64,000 nt of DNA from Gemmatimonadales bacterium (GCA_019637315.1 JAHBVU010000015.1:1-64000), one strand, 5' to 3'. Shown: positions 8,817-18,336, numbered from the stretch's first letter. Program-made: numbers and translations. The notes: generated by a model not told the origin, from the sequence alone.

Positions 8817-9896
8817 ATGCGCAGCCCGAGAGACCTCGCCGAGGAACAGGCTCGGCTGATTGCCGTTTCGTTGATCCTGATCGCCACGGTGGCGGTCGGG
8901 GCGGGGCTTGCCTATATGCGACCGGCCCTGGTGCCGTTCGTGCTCGCGGTCTTCGTCTACTACCTCGTCTCCCCTCTGGCCGACCTCCTCGAGACCAAGG
9001 CGCGGTTTCCCCGCTGGGCCTCGACCGTTACCACGCTCCTGGTGGTGGCGGGGCTGATTGCCCTCATGGCGGTCCTCGTGACGACCTCGGTGCGCGGCCT
9101 CCTCAATTCGGCCGATCTGTACCAGGAGCGGCTGCTACGCATCACCCGGCAGGTCACCGAGCTTCTCGACCGTCGGGGGCTCGAAGTCGGCCAGGACGCT
9201 TTGCTCGAATCCATTCAGGCGTTTCCGATTTCCCAGGTCGTGCCGGCCGCTGCGGGAACTGCGCTGACGGTGGTGAGCAACGGCTTTCTCGTGATGATCT
9301 TCGTGATCTTCCTGCTGCTGGGCCGGCAGCCGGGACGGTTCCGGTCGCAGGTGTTTCGGGAAATCGACGCCGGAATTCGCCGGTTTCTGGGCATCAAGCT
9401 CGCGATCTCCGCGGCGACCGGTGTACTCGTCGGCGCGATCCTGGCGCTGCTGGGCCTCGAGCTCGCCCTGGTATTCGGGGTGCTCACCTTCCTGCTCAAT
9501 TTCATTCCCTCGGTGGGGTCGATCGTGGCGGTGCTGTTGCCGCTTCCGGTCGCGCTGGTGCAGTTCGAGAGCTATTGGCCGGTGGTCGGTGTCTTCGTGC
9601 TGCCGGCCATCGTGCAGCTCGTAATCGGCAGCGGGATCGATCCCAAGCTGACCGGTCGCGGCCTCGATTTGAGCCCGGTGACGGTGCTGATTGCTCTGGT
9701 GTTCTGGGGTCTGATCTGGGGTGTGGTCGGGATGCTGCTCGCTGCGCCGATGACGGGCATTCTTCGGATCGTGCTGGCCCAGTTTGCCACGACTCGTCCG
9801 ATGGGCGAGATCCTGGCTGGGCGGTTTCCTCAGGGCACCACGGGTACCTGGCCGGTGCCTGGGCAGGCAACGGCAGCCGAGAAAGAGCCCGCCTAA
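8817..9896 (+). CDS. AI-2E/PerM family membrane protein
   Basis: 359 residues from ATG 8817 (MRSPRDLAEEQARL); an earlier frame opening overlaps the divergent permease and is not used. The layout is that of the family: two close N-terminal membrane segments (residues 15-60), a soluble helical stretch, then a block of membrane helices with LTFLLNFIPSVGSIVAV and a conserved PKLTGRGLDLSPVTVLIAL near the end. The family includes the autoinducer-2 exporter TqsA and Na/H antiporters; the role is unassigned. Confidence 0.88.
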   Translation: MRSPRDLAEEQARLIAVSLILIATVAVGAGLAYMRPALVPFVLAVFVYYLVSPLADLLETKARFPRWASTVTTLLVVAGLIALMAVLVTTSVRGLLNSADLYQERLLRITRQVTELLDRRGLEVGQDALLESIQAFPISQVVPAAAGTALTVVSNGFLVMIFVIFLLLGRQPGRFRSQVFREIDAGIRRFLGIKLAISAATGVLVGAILALLGLELALVFGVLTFLLNFIPSVGSIVAVLLPLPVALVQFESYWPVVGVFVLPAIVQLVIGSGIDPKLTGRGLDLSPVTVLIALVFWGLIWGVVGMLLAAPMTGILRIVLAQFATTRPMGEILAGRFPQGTTGTWPVPGQATAAEKEPA

Positions 9897-9924
9897 CGCC
9901 GCCTGCGGGCGCGGTGGGGGTACC

Positions 9925-10824
9925 TCAGGGTGCGACTGTGAGCGGCATCGCGACCTCGAGCTCTCCCGCAGCGAGCTCGGCGGTGACTACGATCGTGGTC
10001 GTACCCGGGGCCACGGCCCGAACCAGCGCACCGGCAATATCGATCGAGACGACGGCAGGATCGAGCGAGCGCCATTCCGTGGGCCGGAACCCGATGGCAC
10101 CACCGCAGGTGCGGATCGTGGCATCCATCGGAAACGTCATGCCGACTCGAAACGGCAGCGCCGGTGGTGTCGCCAGCTTCAACTGGAGTTCAGCGGTGCA
10201 GACGGCGACCATGCGCACCGAGTCGGCCAGCTCCCCGTACGTCGTGGTCGCCGAGGCGATGATGTACGCCTCGCCCGGGCCAACGGCCGAGACGGTGCCC
10301 CCGGCGTCGACCCGAAAGGCCGTGGTGTCGGTCGATCGGAGCGACACAGGCACTGGGGCGGCGATCGGGTTGCCGTTGCGGTCGAGCGTAGCAACCGTCA
10401 GCGGCCCTGATTGCGGTACGGTGTAGTGGTTGGAGCCCCCTGATAAGGACAGGCTGATCGTAAAGCCTGGGTCGATCCCGACGATGCGCACCGAGTCGGC
10501 CAAGGTCCGTCCCTCGATCTCGACGCTGGCAACGATGAAGCCGCTGCCCGAGTCCGCGACGGTAACCAGGCCCGCCCCGTCGACGGTCAGCGCCTCGGGT
10601 CGGGTCGAGCGAAAGGCGACTCGGCCGGCGACGTCTACCGCCAGGCCACTCTGGCGCGCCGCGGTCACCTCGAGCGCGACCGTGCGGCCCATCAGCAGGT
10701 GATCAGGCCCGGCGAGGTTGATCCGCAGTGAGGCTGGATCGACTGCGGCTGGCGGCTCCTGCGGAAGCGGGTCGCCTCCGCAGCCGATCAGTGCGGCGGT
10801 AAGGAAGACAAGGGGTCGGCGCAT
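9925..10824 (-). CDS. Lipoprotein with three BIG2-like immunoglobulin repeats
   Basis: 299 residues. Lipobox ALIGCGG puts the lipidated Cys at residue 15. Three repeats of about 85-90 residues follow, each ending with a BIG2-like strand (GLVTVADSGSGFIVASVEI, GTVSAVGPGEAYIIAS, ALVRAVAPGTTTIVVTA). BIG2 domains are extracellular adhesive or structural modules. No catalytic motif is seen, so it is probably a surface lipoprotein. Confidence 0.8.
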   Translation of the reverse strand: MRRPLVFLTAALIGCGGDPLPQEPPAAVDPASLRINLAGPDHLLMGRTVALEVTAARQSGLAVDVAGRVAFRSTRPEALTVDGAGLVTVADSGSGFIVASVEIEGRTLADSVRIVGIDPGFTISLSLSGGSNHYTVPQSGPLTVATLDRNGNPIAAPVPVSLRSTDTTAFRVDAGGTVSAVGPGEAYIIASATTTYGELADSVRMVAVCTAELQLKLATPPALPFRVGMTFPMDATIRTCGGAIGFRPTEWRSLDPAVVSIDIAGALVRAVAPGTTTIVVTAELAAGELEVAMPLTVAP

Positions 10825-10916
10825 GGTCCAACATAGCCCCGACCGAGGTTTCGGGCTGTGAGGCAGCGCACAACTCGGTGCGCTGCCCCTGGCTCGGGAC
10901 CCTCGTGGCCCGCCGG

Positions 10917-12893
10917 CTAGCGCAGGACTCGTTCGAACAGGATGCCGCGCGCCCGCCCGTTGCCGGCCTCGAAGCCGGTCACGTTGCCTTGCGCATCGCG
11001 GCGGAAGGCCACACTGCTCACCGGCATCGTCCCGGAGAAATTGTCGCCGCTGGTGTGCGTCAGCGCAGCTGGCCCGAAGCGGCGATGCCGAATGACGAGC
11101 TGGTCCTTCTCCACGCTCAGGTCGTAGTAGGTTTCCAGCTCTTCGCTGAAGTAGCGACCTGCGAAGCTGGCAAGGTCCACCTTCTGCTCTTCGACGCGCT
11201 TGCCCGGGTGTTCGCCACTCTGGTGGAAGGTGATGCCCTCGACCGCTCCGTCCGCGGCGGTGTTGAAGGTGATCGAGGCCGGCGCGCCAACCACTTCGAA
11301 CGAGGTCGTCGAGGTGGGCCGGAGCGGCAGCGGCGGCTGACCGGGAACCTGGAGGCGGAGCTGACCGCCCTGCTGCTCGACGGTCAGCTGCATATCGCCG
11401 AGCGTGGTCATCTGATACTTGCCCGCGTAGCGCCGCAAGGTCGCGGGTGGAACCGTGACGCTTGAGCCTGCAGTCGCGGTCGGGCGAGGTGCCGCCGTCA
11501 TGTGCTGACCGAAGTATGCATCCGCCACGACGCCGGCCAGGCCGCCCGGCACGCCCTGATAGTTGCTGAACACGACATACCCGGCGTCGAGGTCAGGGAA
11601 GTACACGAACGTCGAGCTGTGGGCGATGTCGTTGCCGCCGTGCTGCCAGCGTTTCACACCGCGGGTCGAGTCGATGAAGATGCCGTAGCCGTAGTTCGTG
11701 GCCGCGCCGCTGTTGAGCACGAACGACGTCGTCATCTCCTTGATGACGGCCGGCCCGCCCAGGGCGCCGGTCTTGAAGTTGTGCATCCACTTCGCCATGT
11801 CTCCCGGCGTCGTATAGATGCCGCCCGCGCCCGCGGAGCCATGGAGATCGCGCACCTCGCGGAAGCCGTAGGAGCCTGCCTGGTAGCCCACCGTTCGGTT
11901 CGGAATGATCTGGCCCGGACTCGCGCGAACCCAGGTCTTCGTCATGCCCAGCGGCAGGAATACCTCGTCACGCATCCACTCGGCGAAGGGGCGGCCGGTG
12001 ACGCGCTCCACCACGATCGTGGCCAGGCTGAAGGCGGAGTTGTTGTAGTTGAACTCCGCGCCGGGAGCGTTCTGCAGCGTCGGCTGCCGGTTGAGCACCT
12101 TGATGACTTCATCCGGCGCGATGTAGTCACCCTCCATCACCTGACGCCCTTCGATGAGCAGCAGATTGATGAACTCGCGGTACCCGGTGGTGTGGGTCAG
12201 CAAGTGTCGCAGGGTGATCGTCGTGCCGAAATCCTTGAGCTCGGGAATGTGCTTCCGAACGTCGTCGTCCATGGAGAGCTTGCCTTGTGACGCCAGCACG
12301 GCAAGCGCAAAGCCCGTGAACTGCTTCGAGGTGGAGCCGATGTTGGTCGGCGTCTCGGCCGTGAACGGCAGGCTGTTGGTCAGGTCCGCAGCGCCATATC
12401 CCTTGACGAACGTCAGCTTGCCGCTCTGAATCACGCCGACCACAGCGCCCGGGGTGTCCTTGTACAATTGCGCGGCGGCCTGGTCGACCTTGCCTGCCGG
12501 CGTCGTTGCCGCTGCCTCGGAACGAGTCAGCTGGACCCGCACGGCGCCGCTGGTGCCGGCCGTCGCGGGCGCAATCGCGATGATATACCGGCCCGCGACA
12601 CTGTCCGTCGCGAAGGCAAACGCCTCAGGGCCGCCGCGTCCAACCCGGGCTCCTCGAAACACCTGGTTGCCCGTCGGGCCCCTGACCGTCACCGTGGCGT
12701 CCACCCCGTCCTGATCGATTCGACCGGCAACGAAGTGCCGTGCCGGCAGGTCGAGCTCGTATCGGACGGTATCGTTGGCCGCGAGCGTCGCAGGCACGGG
12801 CTTGCCGACCTGAAGCCGCGTGGCTTGCTGAGCGTTAACTCCGTTCGCGCCCAGGAGAACGAGCACGACACTACCAGTGATGCAGGCTTTCAT
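10917..12893 (-). CDS. Secreted S12-family serine hydrolase with N-terminal beta domain
   Basis: 658 residues from ATG 12893, preceded by GAGGAA and followed by a signal peptide (SVVLVLLGANGVNAQQ). Residues ~25-125 form a PPC-like beta-sandwich (DTVRYELDLPARHFVAGRI). The hydrolase domain follows with SxxK at S187-T-S-K190 (NIGSTSKQFTG), YNN in FNYNNSAFSLA, HGG in WQHGGNDIAHS. A C-terminal DUF3471-like domain (LRRYAGKYQMTTLGD) comes last. The N-terminal module suggests carbohydrate or cell-envelope attachment. An in-frame extension to 13169 lacks a ribosome site. Confidence 0.88.
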   Translation of the reverse strand: MKACITGSVVLVLLGANGVNAQQATRLQVGKPVPATLAANDTVRYELDLPARHFVAGRIDQDGVDATVTVRGPTGNQVFRGARVGRGGPEAFAFATDSVAGRYIIAIAPATAGTSGAVRVQLTRSEAAATTPAGKVDQAAAQLYKDTPGAVVGVIQSGKLTFVKGYGAADLTNSLPFTAETPTNIGSTSKQFTGFALAVLASQGKLSMDDDVRKHIPELKDFGTTITLRHLLTHTTGYREFINLLLIEGRQVMEGDYIAPDEVIKVLNRQPTLQNAPGAEFNYNNSAFSLATIVVERVTGRPFAEWMRDEVFLPLGMTKTWVRASPGQIIPNRTVGYQAGSYGFREVRDLHGSAGAGGIYTTPGDMAKWMHNFKTGALGGPAVIKEMTTSFVLNSGAATNYGYGIFIDSTRGVKRWQHGGNDIAHSSTFVYFPDLDAGYVVFSNYQGVPGGLAGVVADAYFGQHMTAAPRPTATAGSSVTVPPATLRRYAGKYQMTTLGDMQLTVEQQGGQLRLQVPGQPPLPLRPTSTTSFEVVGAPASITFNTAADGAVEGITFHQSGEHPGKRVEEQKVDLASFAGRYFSEELETYYDLSVEKDQLVIRHRRFGPAALTHTSGDNFSGTMPVSSVAFRRDAQGNVTGFEAGNGRARGILFERVLR

Positions 12894-13282
12894 GATGATT
12901 CCTCGGGAGACGGCGCCCCAGGCGGTGGGGAGGTTGCCATGGTTTGTATACAATTTGAGGTGCAAACTGCAACAGCGCAACCGGGGGCAGTCTGACACGC
13001 CCGTTGCCGGCTTACTCGCCCTGTCTCGTGGTCCGACGCCAGTCTCTGAAAAAGAAGACCCCCAGGAGCCTGGGTGACCCCGGCGCATTCGTACCAGGCA
13101 GACGTTGTTCGTGTACCTCGATCTGCTGTTGGGATCAACTTCATCGACGGGTAAGGGCAATCGTCTCATACTTCATAGGCGCTGCGAACGCACCGACTGG
13201 TCGAGGTCGTCCGGATCGGCGTTCGTGTGTTGAGCAGGGCGTCGCGAAGGCGCCCTTCGATTCTTACCAGCGGAGGCACATC
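12894..13282. promoter_or_regulatory. Divergent intergenic region with a small palindrome
   Basis: 389 bases without a convincing gene, separating the hydrolase at 10917-12893 from the GlcG-like gene at 13283. It must hold both promoters. A perfect 10-base palindrome TTGTATACAA lies at 12944-12953, about 50 bases before the hydrolase start, in a locally AT-rich patch; it could be an operator or part of a -10 region. Nothing else stands out. Confidence 0.4.
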
Positions 13283-14131
13283 GTGAGGGGACGTACAGGG
13301 GCTGCACTTGCCACGGCCATACTGGTTGTGGCCACCACCGTTCAGCCGATGGAAGGGCAGCAGGGGGCGCCGGCAGCCGCCAGGATCACGCTCGACGAAG
13401 CCCGGACCGCGGTGGACGCGGCCGTAGCGGAGGCGCGCCGCAACGGTTGGAACCTCGCCTTCGTGATCAGCGACGCCGAGGGCACCCCGATCTACCTGGG
13501 TCGGATGGACGGAGTGCCGAAGCGGAACTATGACGTTGCCATGAACAAGGTCAACACGGCCATCACCTCCGGGATGCACACCGCCGAGTACGTCGCGGGT
13601 GTTCGGGCCGGTACCGTCAAGGCAATCGAGGGGGCGTTGCCGTTCGAGGGGGGCCTGCTGTTGCGGCGGGGCGGGCAGCTCGTCGGCGCGTTCAGCGCTA
13701 GCGGTGCCAGCGGTGCGGACGATGCCCGGGCCGTGCGCGCCGGAATGGCGGCCATTGGAATCGAGGCGACCCCCACGCCGGGGGCCGCGGTGGCGTCAGC
13801 ACCGACGCCGACGCCGACTGCCCCAGCGGCCACCGCACCAGCTGCAGCGCAGGCAGCGGTGCGTGTTCCCGTGGAAGTGCTCGATCGGTACGTCGGTGAG
13901 TACGAGCTGGGACCCGATGCCTTTGTCGTGGTACGTCGCAAAGGCGATACGCTGACGGGGCAGCCGCCGGGGCAGCCGGAGTTTGTCCTCGAGCCGATCT
14001 CACAGACCCGGTTCAATGTGCGGGGGACCTCGGTGAAGCTGGAAGTGGAGTTCGTCACCGATGCTGCGGGCGCGATGTACAAGGTGCTGCACCAGAACGG
14101 TCAGGAAATGCGGGCGCCCAAGCGTAAGTGA
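13283..14131 (+). CDS. Exported GlcG/HbpS-like (DUF336) protein fused to a DUF3471-like domain
   Basis: 282 residues from the GTG at 13283; GGAGG at 13272-13276 with 6-base spacing decides this start. Signal peptide about residues 1-25. A GlcG/HbpS domain follows (LDEARTAVDAAVAEARRNG, SDAEGTPIYLGRMDGV, GALPFEGGLLLRRGGQLVG), then a Pro/Ala/Thr linker (PTPTPTAPAATAPAAAQ). The C-terminal ~85 residues (LDRYVGEYELGPDAFVVV) are of the type normally found behind S12 hydrolases. GlcG/HbpS relatives bind heme or cofactors; function here is unknown. Confidence 0.8.
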   Translation: MRGRTGAALATAILVVATTVQPMEGQQGAPAAARITLDEARTAVDAAVAEARRNGWNLAFVISDAEGTPIYLGRMDGVPKRNYDVAMNKVNTAITSGMHTAEYVAGVRAGTVKAIEGALPFEGGLLLRRGGQLVGAFSASGASGADDARAVRAGMAAIGIEATPTPGAAVASAPTPTPTAPAATAPAAAQAAVRVPVEVLDRYVGEYELGPDAFVVVRRKGDTLTGQPPGQPEFVLEPISQTRFNVRGTSVKLEVEFVTDAAGAMYKVLHQNGQEMRAPKRK

Positions 14132-14143
14132 TCCGCTCGGCGT

Positions 14144-15223
14144 TCAGTGTCCGTGCGAAGGCGGGGCGGTGCGATAGTGCTCGCGCAGCAGGTCGCGACC
14201 GAAGTCGCCGTCGAAGTCGCGCCAGACGGTGTGGATGTGGTTGGCGCCGTTCTGAGTATTGTCGTACTCGACGAGAAAGGTCGGCCCCTGGATGCGGTAG
14301 TAGTGCCCCGCGCCGCGCTGGGTCGAGCCCGCCCAGGCGAACGCGACCCGGCCGAAGTCGGTTCGCTCGAGAGAGGCGCGACGACGCGCAGCAAGCGGCT
14401 CAGCCATCCGGTCGAGATAGAGATCGAGCAGCCGGACCAGGATCGCGGCCTGGTCCGGCCGGAGCTCGGTGGCGCGGATCCCGATCGGCGCGAGCGGATC
14501 GACCCGCGCGGCATTGCCGGTCACAATATCGCTCGGCGCCACCGCCGCGATCAGCGCGACGCGACGCTGGCGCTCGTCGAGCGACAGAATGAGCTCACGG
14601 CCGATGTCCTCCTCCGCAGCCAGCGCTCGGAGCCCCCGCCGTGTCCCGCTCCGCACTTCGGCCGGGTTCGCGCCCAGGAACGCCGGAGCGGTCGCGATCA
14701 GCGAGTCCCGGACGAGCGTGAAGTTGAGGGAGAGGTGGTGACCTTCGGCTCGAAAGCCCCACGGGGTCGTATCCGAGGGTGTGCCAAAGATGCTGAAGAA
14801 GTACAGCTCCGGGTCGCGCACCCGCGGATTCTCGCCCATCTCACGCAGCACGAGTTCAAGCTCGATGATCGTACTTGCCGTGAGGTAGCCGCGCTTGCTC
14901 AGGCCCACCCGGAGAATACCGCGCGCCAGGCCCTGCTGCTCCGGGGTCATCTCCTTGAGCGACAGGCCCCGCCGCGTCCGCGGTACGAAGTGCCAGTTGA
15001 GGCGCTCGGCGTCCTCGAACGCGAAGACCGCCCTCGAGCGTTGCCCCGGTTCGAGACTGGCGAGGAACGAGTCCGCCGCCTGCCGCAGGTCCGCAAACTC
15101 AGGTACGTGTACAGGCCCGGTCGGTTCAGATGCGGCCCCGCCGCGACGGTCGGCGGAGGCGAAGACGCCGCCCGCGATCGTCAACAGAAGGATGAACGTG
15201 GCCGCCCGTCTGCCGCTGCCCAT
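14144..15223 (-). CDS. DUF3500 family exported protein
   Basis: 359 residues with an N-terminal signal segment (RAATFILLLTIAGGVFAS). The body matches the DUF3500 pattern: FAFEDAERLNWHFVPRTRRGLSL early, an EGHHLSLNFTL block mid-protein and a closing HIHTVWRDFDGDFG. Conserved His and Asp residues suggest a metal site, but the family has no established biochemical role. It lies 15 bases downstream of the aldo/keto reductase at 15239 on the same strand, so the two are probably co-transcribed. Confidence 0.8.
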   Translation of the reverse strand: MGSGRRAATFILLLTIAGGVFASADRRGGAASEPTGPVHVPEFADLRQAADSFLASLEPGQRSRAVFAFEDAERLNWHFVPRTRRGLSLKEMTPEQQGLARGILRVGLSKRGYLTASTIIELELVLREMGENPRVRDPELYFFSIFGTPSDTTPWGFRAEGHHLSLNFTLVRDSLIATAPAFLGANPAEVRSGTRRGLRALAAEEDIGRELILSLDERQRRVALIAAVAPSDIVTGNAARVDPLAPIGIRATELRPDQAAILVRLLDLYLDRMAEPLAARRRASLERTDFGRVAFAWAGSTQRGAGHYYRIQGPTFLVEYDNTQNGANHIHTVWRDFDGDFGRDLLREHYRTAPPSHGH

Positions 15224-15238
15224 ACCGCCTCCCTGCGT

Positions 15239-16186
15239 TTACGCCGGCAGCGCCTCCACGTGTGCAATCATCCGCTTCCGCATGGCCGCGTCCGGGAGTC
15301 GACCCACCGCCGCCCCGAGGTTGTCGGTCATGTTCGCGGCGCGGCTGGTGGCCGGCGTGATGACGGTGACCCGCGGATCGGCCGCGACGAACTTGAGGAA
15401 GAACTGACCCCAGGTATGCGCGTCGAACTCCTTGGCCCACTCCGGCACGGGCCGACCCGCGACCCGCTTCCACAGCCGAGTGCGGCCGAACGGAAGGTAG
15501 ATCAGCGTGCCGATGCCGCGGTCCGCTGCTGCCGGAAGAATGCGCTCCTCGACGCTGCGGTTGTCGATGGCGTAGTCGATGCCGATGAAGTCGAGCGGCT
15601 CGCTCCGCATCAGGCGCTCCATCTCCTCGTACTGCGATTTGGAGGTGCTCGTCACGCCGATGTAGCGAATCCGTCCCGCCTTCTTCACCTCTTTCAGGAC
15701 GCCGAGCTGGGTCGGCATATCGATTGGGCCGTGGACCTGGATCAGGTCGACCGGCCGCTTGCGCAGCCGCTTGAGCGAGGTCTCGACCTGCTCCCGCGCT
15801 CGCGCCGCGTCCGCAGGCGCGTTCGGGCCCTGGGCCACGTTCATCTTGGTCGCCCAGAAGACCTTGTCGCTGATGCCGAGTTCCGCTGCAATGTCACCGG
15901 CAACCTGCTCCGACGAGCCGTAGGAAGGCGCGGTATCGAATACGGTGGCGCCCTTGTCGGTCATGGCGCGGAAGACCTCGCGCAGTGCGGAGCTGTCCTC
16001 GCTCCGGGCGACCTGCGCGAACGTGGCGGAGCTGCCCAGTCCGATCAGCGGCAGACGCTCGCCGGTGGACGGCACGGCCCGGGTAAGGAGTTGCTGGCTA
16101 CTGAGGGCGGCAAGCAGGCGCGGGTTGAGGGCCAGCGCGGCGCCCGCGCCCCCCGTGATTCCCAGCCAATGGCGTCGATTCATCAT
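15239..16186 (-). CDS. Tat-exported aldo/keto reductase
   Basis: About 316 residues from ATG 16186 (second ATG at 16183). The N terminus NRRHWLGITGGAGAALAL is a twin-arginine export signal, unusual for a classical cytosolic AKR but common in this type. The catalytic set is intact: Asp and Tyr in VFDTAPSYGSSEQ, Lys in WATKMN, His in IQVHGPID. The C-terminal VTVITPATS fits the nucleotide-binding region. It should reduce a carbonyl with NAD(P)H after folding with cofactor. It is paralogous to the gene at 18440. Confidence 0.88.
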   Translation of the reverse strand: MMNRRHWLGITGGAGAALALNPRLLAALSSQQLLTRAVPSTGERLPLIGLGSSATFAQVARSEDSSALREVFRAMTDKGATVFDTAPSYGSSEQVAGDIAAELGISDKVFWATKMNVAQGPNAPADAARAREQVETSLKRLRKRPVDLIQVHGPIDMPTQLGVLKEVKKAGRIRYIGVTSTSKSQYEEMERLMRSEPLDFIGIDYAIDNRSVEERILPAAADRGIGTLIYLPFGRTRLWKRVAGRPVPEWAKEFDAHTWGQFFLKFVAADPRVTVITPATSRAANMTDNLGAAVGRLPDAAMRKRMIAHVEALPA

Positions 16187-16417
16187 GGCGTCTCCAGGAC
16201 GGTCGGTGATGCGAAGAGTTCGATATTCAGTATGGAACGGGCTTGCCCATCCGGCAAGAGAACGGGTACCAAGTCCAGGCATGGCGGTACGAAGAGCGGA
16301 ACGGTGAGTACGCCTCGGCCGGGCGTACGGTTAGCCGCGCGACAACAGGCGCGAGAGAGCATGAGACGGGCGTGGCCAGAGGCTTCGCAAGCGAAACACA
16401 CTGGGGTATTCTGACCA

Positions 16418-17545
16418 ATGCCAGAGATCACGGAACGAAGCGGCACGGTACGCTTTCGCGGGCGCGGCTGGACCGTTCTTGCCTGGTGGCTGCTCGCGTG
16501 GAATGCCGCCGTTCCGATCCGCCTCGTCGGCATGCTCGCCGGCCCTGCGCGCAGTCCCGCCCCCATGGACGAAGCCGTCGTGATGCTGATCCTGGATCAG
16601 ACGTCCTGGGCCCTGGCGACCTACCTGATGTACCACCTCGCGCTTCGGGCTCGTCACCGTCCGCTCCGACAAGTGCTGACAGTCCTCGGCGTGCTGGCCG
16701 TTCCGCTCATGGTGCTGCGGCATTGGGTCTACACCGCCTCACTCAGTACTCTGCTTGGCTGGCCGGCGCCGCCGCCCATGCGCGCCCTCTGGTTCCAGGG
16801 GCCGCTCTATCTGTTCCTGCTGATTGCGGCCGCTGCGCTTGGCCTGCTGGTGGTGTATATGCAGCGCGAGCGCGACAACGCCGTGCTCCAGGCCAACCTG
16901 CAGGCCGAGCTCGCCTCGGCGCGGCTGCAGACGCTCCGGCTCCAGCTCAACCCGCACTTCCTGTTCAATGCGCTCAACTCGATCGCGAGTCTCGTTCCCT
17001 CCGATGCGGCCAAGGCCGACACCGCCATCGCGGCCCTCTCTTCCTTTCTGCGCGCCTCGCTGTCCGTGACGCGCGGTGAAGAGACGACCCTGGAGAACGA
17101 GCTTCGCCTCGTTGATGCCTACCTGGAAATCGAAGCCCTCCGGTTCGAGTGGCTGACCGTCGATCTCGACGTGCCGGACCCGCTGCGCTATGCCTGCGTG
17201 CCGGCGTTCGTGCTGCAGCTCCTGGTGGAGAACGCGATCCGCCACGGGTTGGCGCCGCGCCGCGCACCGGGGCGAGTCCACCTTGCCGCGCGGCGTGATG
17301 GCGACGCGCTGGAGCTCTGCGTGACTGACGACGGCGTCGGGCTCGGCGCCGAGCTGAGCGCGGGGTCGGGTGACAGCTCGCTGGGCATCGGCTTGCAGAA
17401 CGTGCGAGCGCGGCTGGCCCAGCTGTATGGCTCCGGGGCGACCCTGACGCTCGGGCCAGCCGATCCGCAGGGGACCGTCGCGACGATGCGCATTCCCTAT
17501 CGCATCTGCCCCGCCGAACCTGTGCTAAGGGGAGCTGACGTATGA
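16418..17545 (+). CDS. LytS/AlgZ-type sensor histidine kinase
   Basis: 375 residues. Four hydrophobic segments occupy residues ~18-150, followed by a short coiled linker (RERDNAVLQANLQAELASARL). The His_kinase domain has LQLNPHFLFNALNSIA with phospho-acceptor H180. The HATPase_c domain has N272 in LLVENAIRHG, then DDGVGL and GIGLQNVRARL. It lacks an extracellular sensor domain, so the signal is probably sensed in the membrane. The stop overlaps the start of the response regulator by 4 bases. Confidence 0.93.
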   Translation: MPEITERSGTVRFRGRGWTVLAWWLLAWNAAVPIRLVGMLAGPARSPAPMDEAVVMLILDQTSWALATYLMYHLALRARHRPLRQVLTVLGVLAVPLMVLRHWVYTASLSTLLGWPAPPPMRALWFQGPLYLFLLIAAAALGLLVVYMQRERDNAVLQANLQAELASARLQTLRLQLNPHFLFNALNSIASLVPSDAAKADTAIAALSSFLRASLSVTRGEETTLENELRLVDAYLEIEALRFEWLTVDLDVPDPLRYACVPAFVLQLLVENAIRHGLAPRRAPGRVHLAARRDGDALELCVTDDGVGLGAELSAGSGDSSLGIGLQNVRARLAQLYGSGATLTLGPADPQGTVATMRIPYRICPAEPVLRGADV

Positions 17546-18336
17546 CGGCTCTTCGGGTGCTGATCGTGGACGACGAGCCGCTGGCACGTCAACGGTTGCG
17601 CCACCTCCTGGCCGAGCTGCCTGGTGCGGAGGTCGTCGGCGAATGTGGTGACGGTAGCGATGCGGTCAGGCTGATTCGAGACCTCGATCCTGACGTCGTC
17701 CTCCTCGATGTGCAGATGCGCGAGACGGGCGGCTTTGCGCTCGTCGATGCGATTGGCGCGGACCGGATGCCGCCGGTCGTCTTCGTCACCGCGCACGACC
17801 AGTTCGCGCTCCGGGCCTTCGAGGTCAGCGCGGTCGACTACCTGCTCAAGCCGGTTCAGACCTCCGAGCTGGCTCGCGCGCTGCACCGCGCTGCGGAGCG
17901 CCGCCGGGCCACGAATCCGGCGCTGCATCGCAACCTGCGCGCCCTGCTGGAGACGGTGCGGACCATGCTCGGTGAAACGCCTGGTGCGCAACTGCCGGTG
18001 CCGCTCGGGTCGATCAGTGCGGCCGGGTCAACGGTCACCTTTTCCAACGTCGTCGTCGACCTGCGCGCTCACACGGTCCACCGGGACGGGGTCGGTGTCG
18101 CGCTCTCGCCCCGAGGGTACGCCCTTCTGGTGACGCTCGTCACGCGGCCGGATGAGGTGATCACCCGGGCGCAACTGCTGCGGGAGATCTGGGGCTACTC
18201 GTCCGACGTGATGTCCCGCACGGTCGACATGCACATCATGGAACTGCGCCGTAAGCTCGAGGCGGACCCGGCGGACCCGCGCCACTTTCTCACCGTCCGG
18301 AAGATCGGGTATCGCTTCACGCCTGGAGGCTCTTGA
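17542..18336 (+). CDS. Response regulator: LytT-like receiver with OmpR-type winged helix
   Basis: 264 residues. The receiver begins RVLIVDDEPLARQRL, has phospho-acceptor D56 in VVLLDVQM, Thr in FVTAHDQFALRAFEVSAVDY and K103 in LLKPV; this wording is typical of LytT/AlgR regulators. The output domain is instead OmpR/PhoB-like (ALSPRGYALLVTLVTRPDEVITR, then MSRTVDMHIMELRRKLE and VRKIGYRF). It should be phosphorylated by the overlapping kinase and bind DNA as a dimer. The following Tat-AKR at 18440 is a natural candidate target. Confidence 0.93.
   Translation: MTALRVLIVDDEPLARQRLRHLLAELPGAEVVGECGDGSDAVRLIRDLDPDVVLLDVQMRETGGFALVDAIGADRMPPVVFVTAHDQFALRAFEVSAVDYLLKPVQTSELARALHRAAERRRATNPALHRNLRALLETVRTMLGETPGAQLPVPLGSISAAGSTVTFSNVVVDLRAHTVHRDGVGVALSPRGYALLVTLVTRPDEVITRAQLLREIWGYSSDVMSRTVDMHIMELRRKLEADPADPRHFLTVRKIGYRFTPGGS

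Noticed and set aside
14147-16414. A very long open frame (755 codons) on the plus strand opposite the DUF3500 and AKR genes
   Set aside because: It is Arg/Gly/Pro/Ala-rich, without domains, and lies antisense to two genes with clear families. In high-GC DNA such shadow frames are common.
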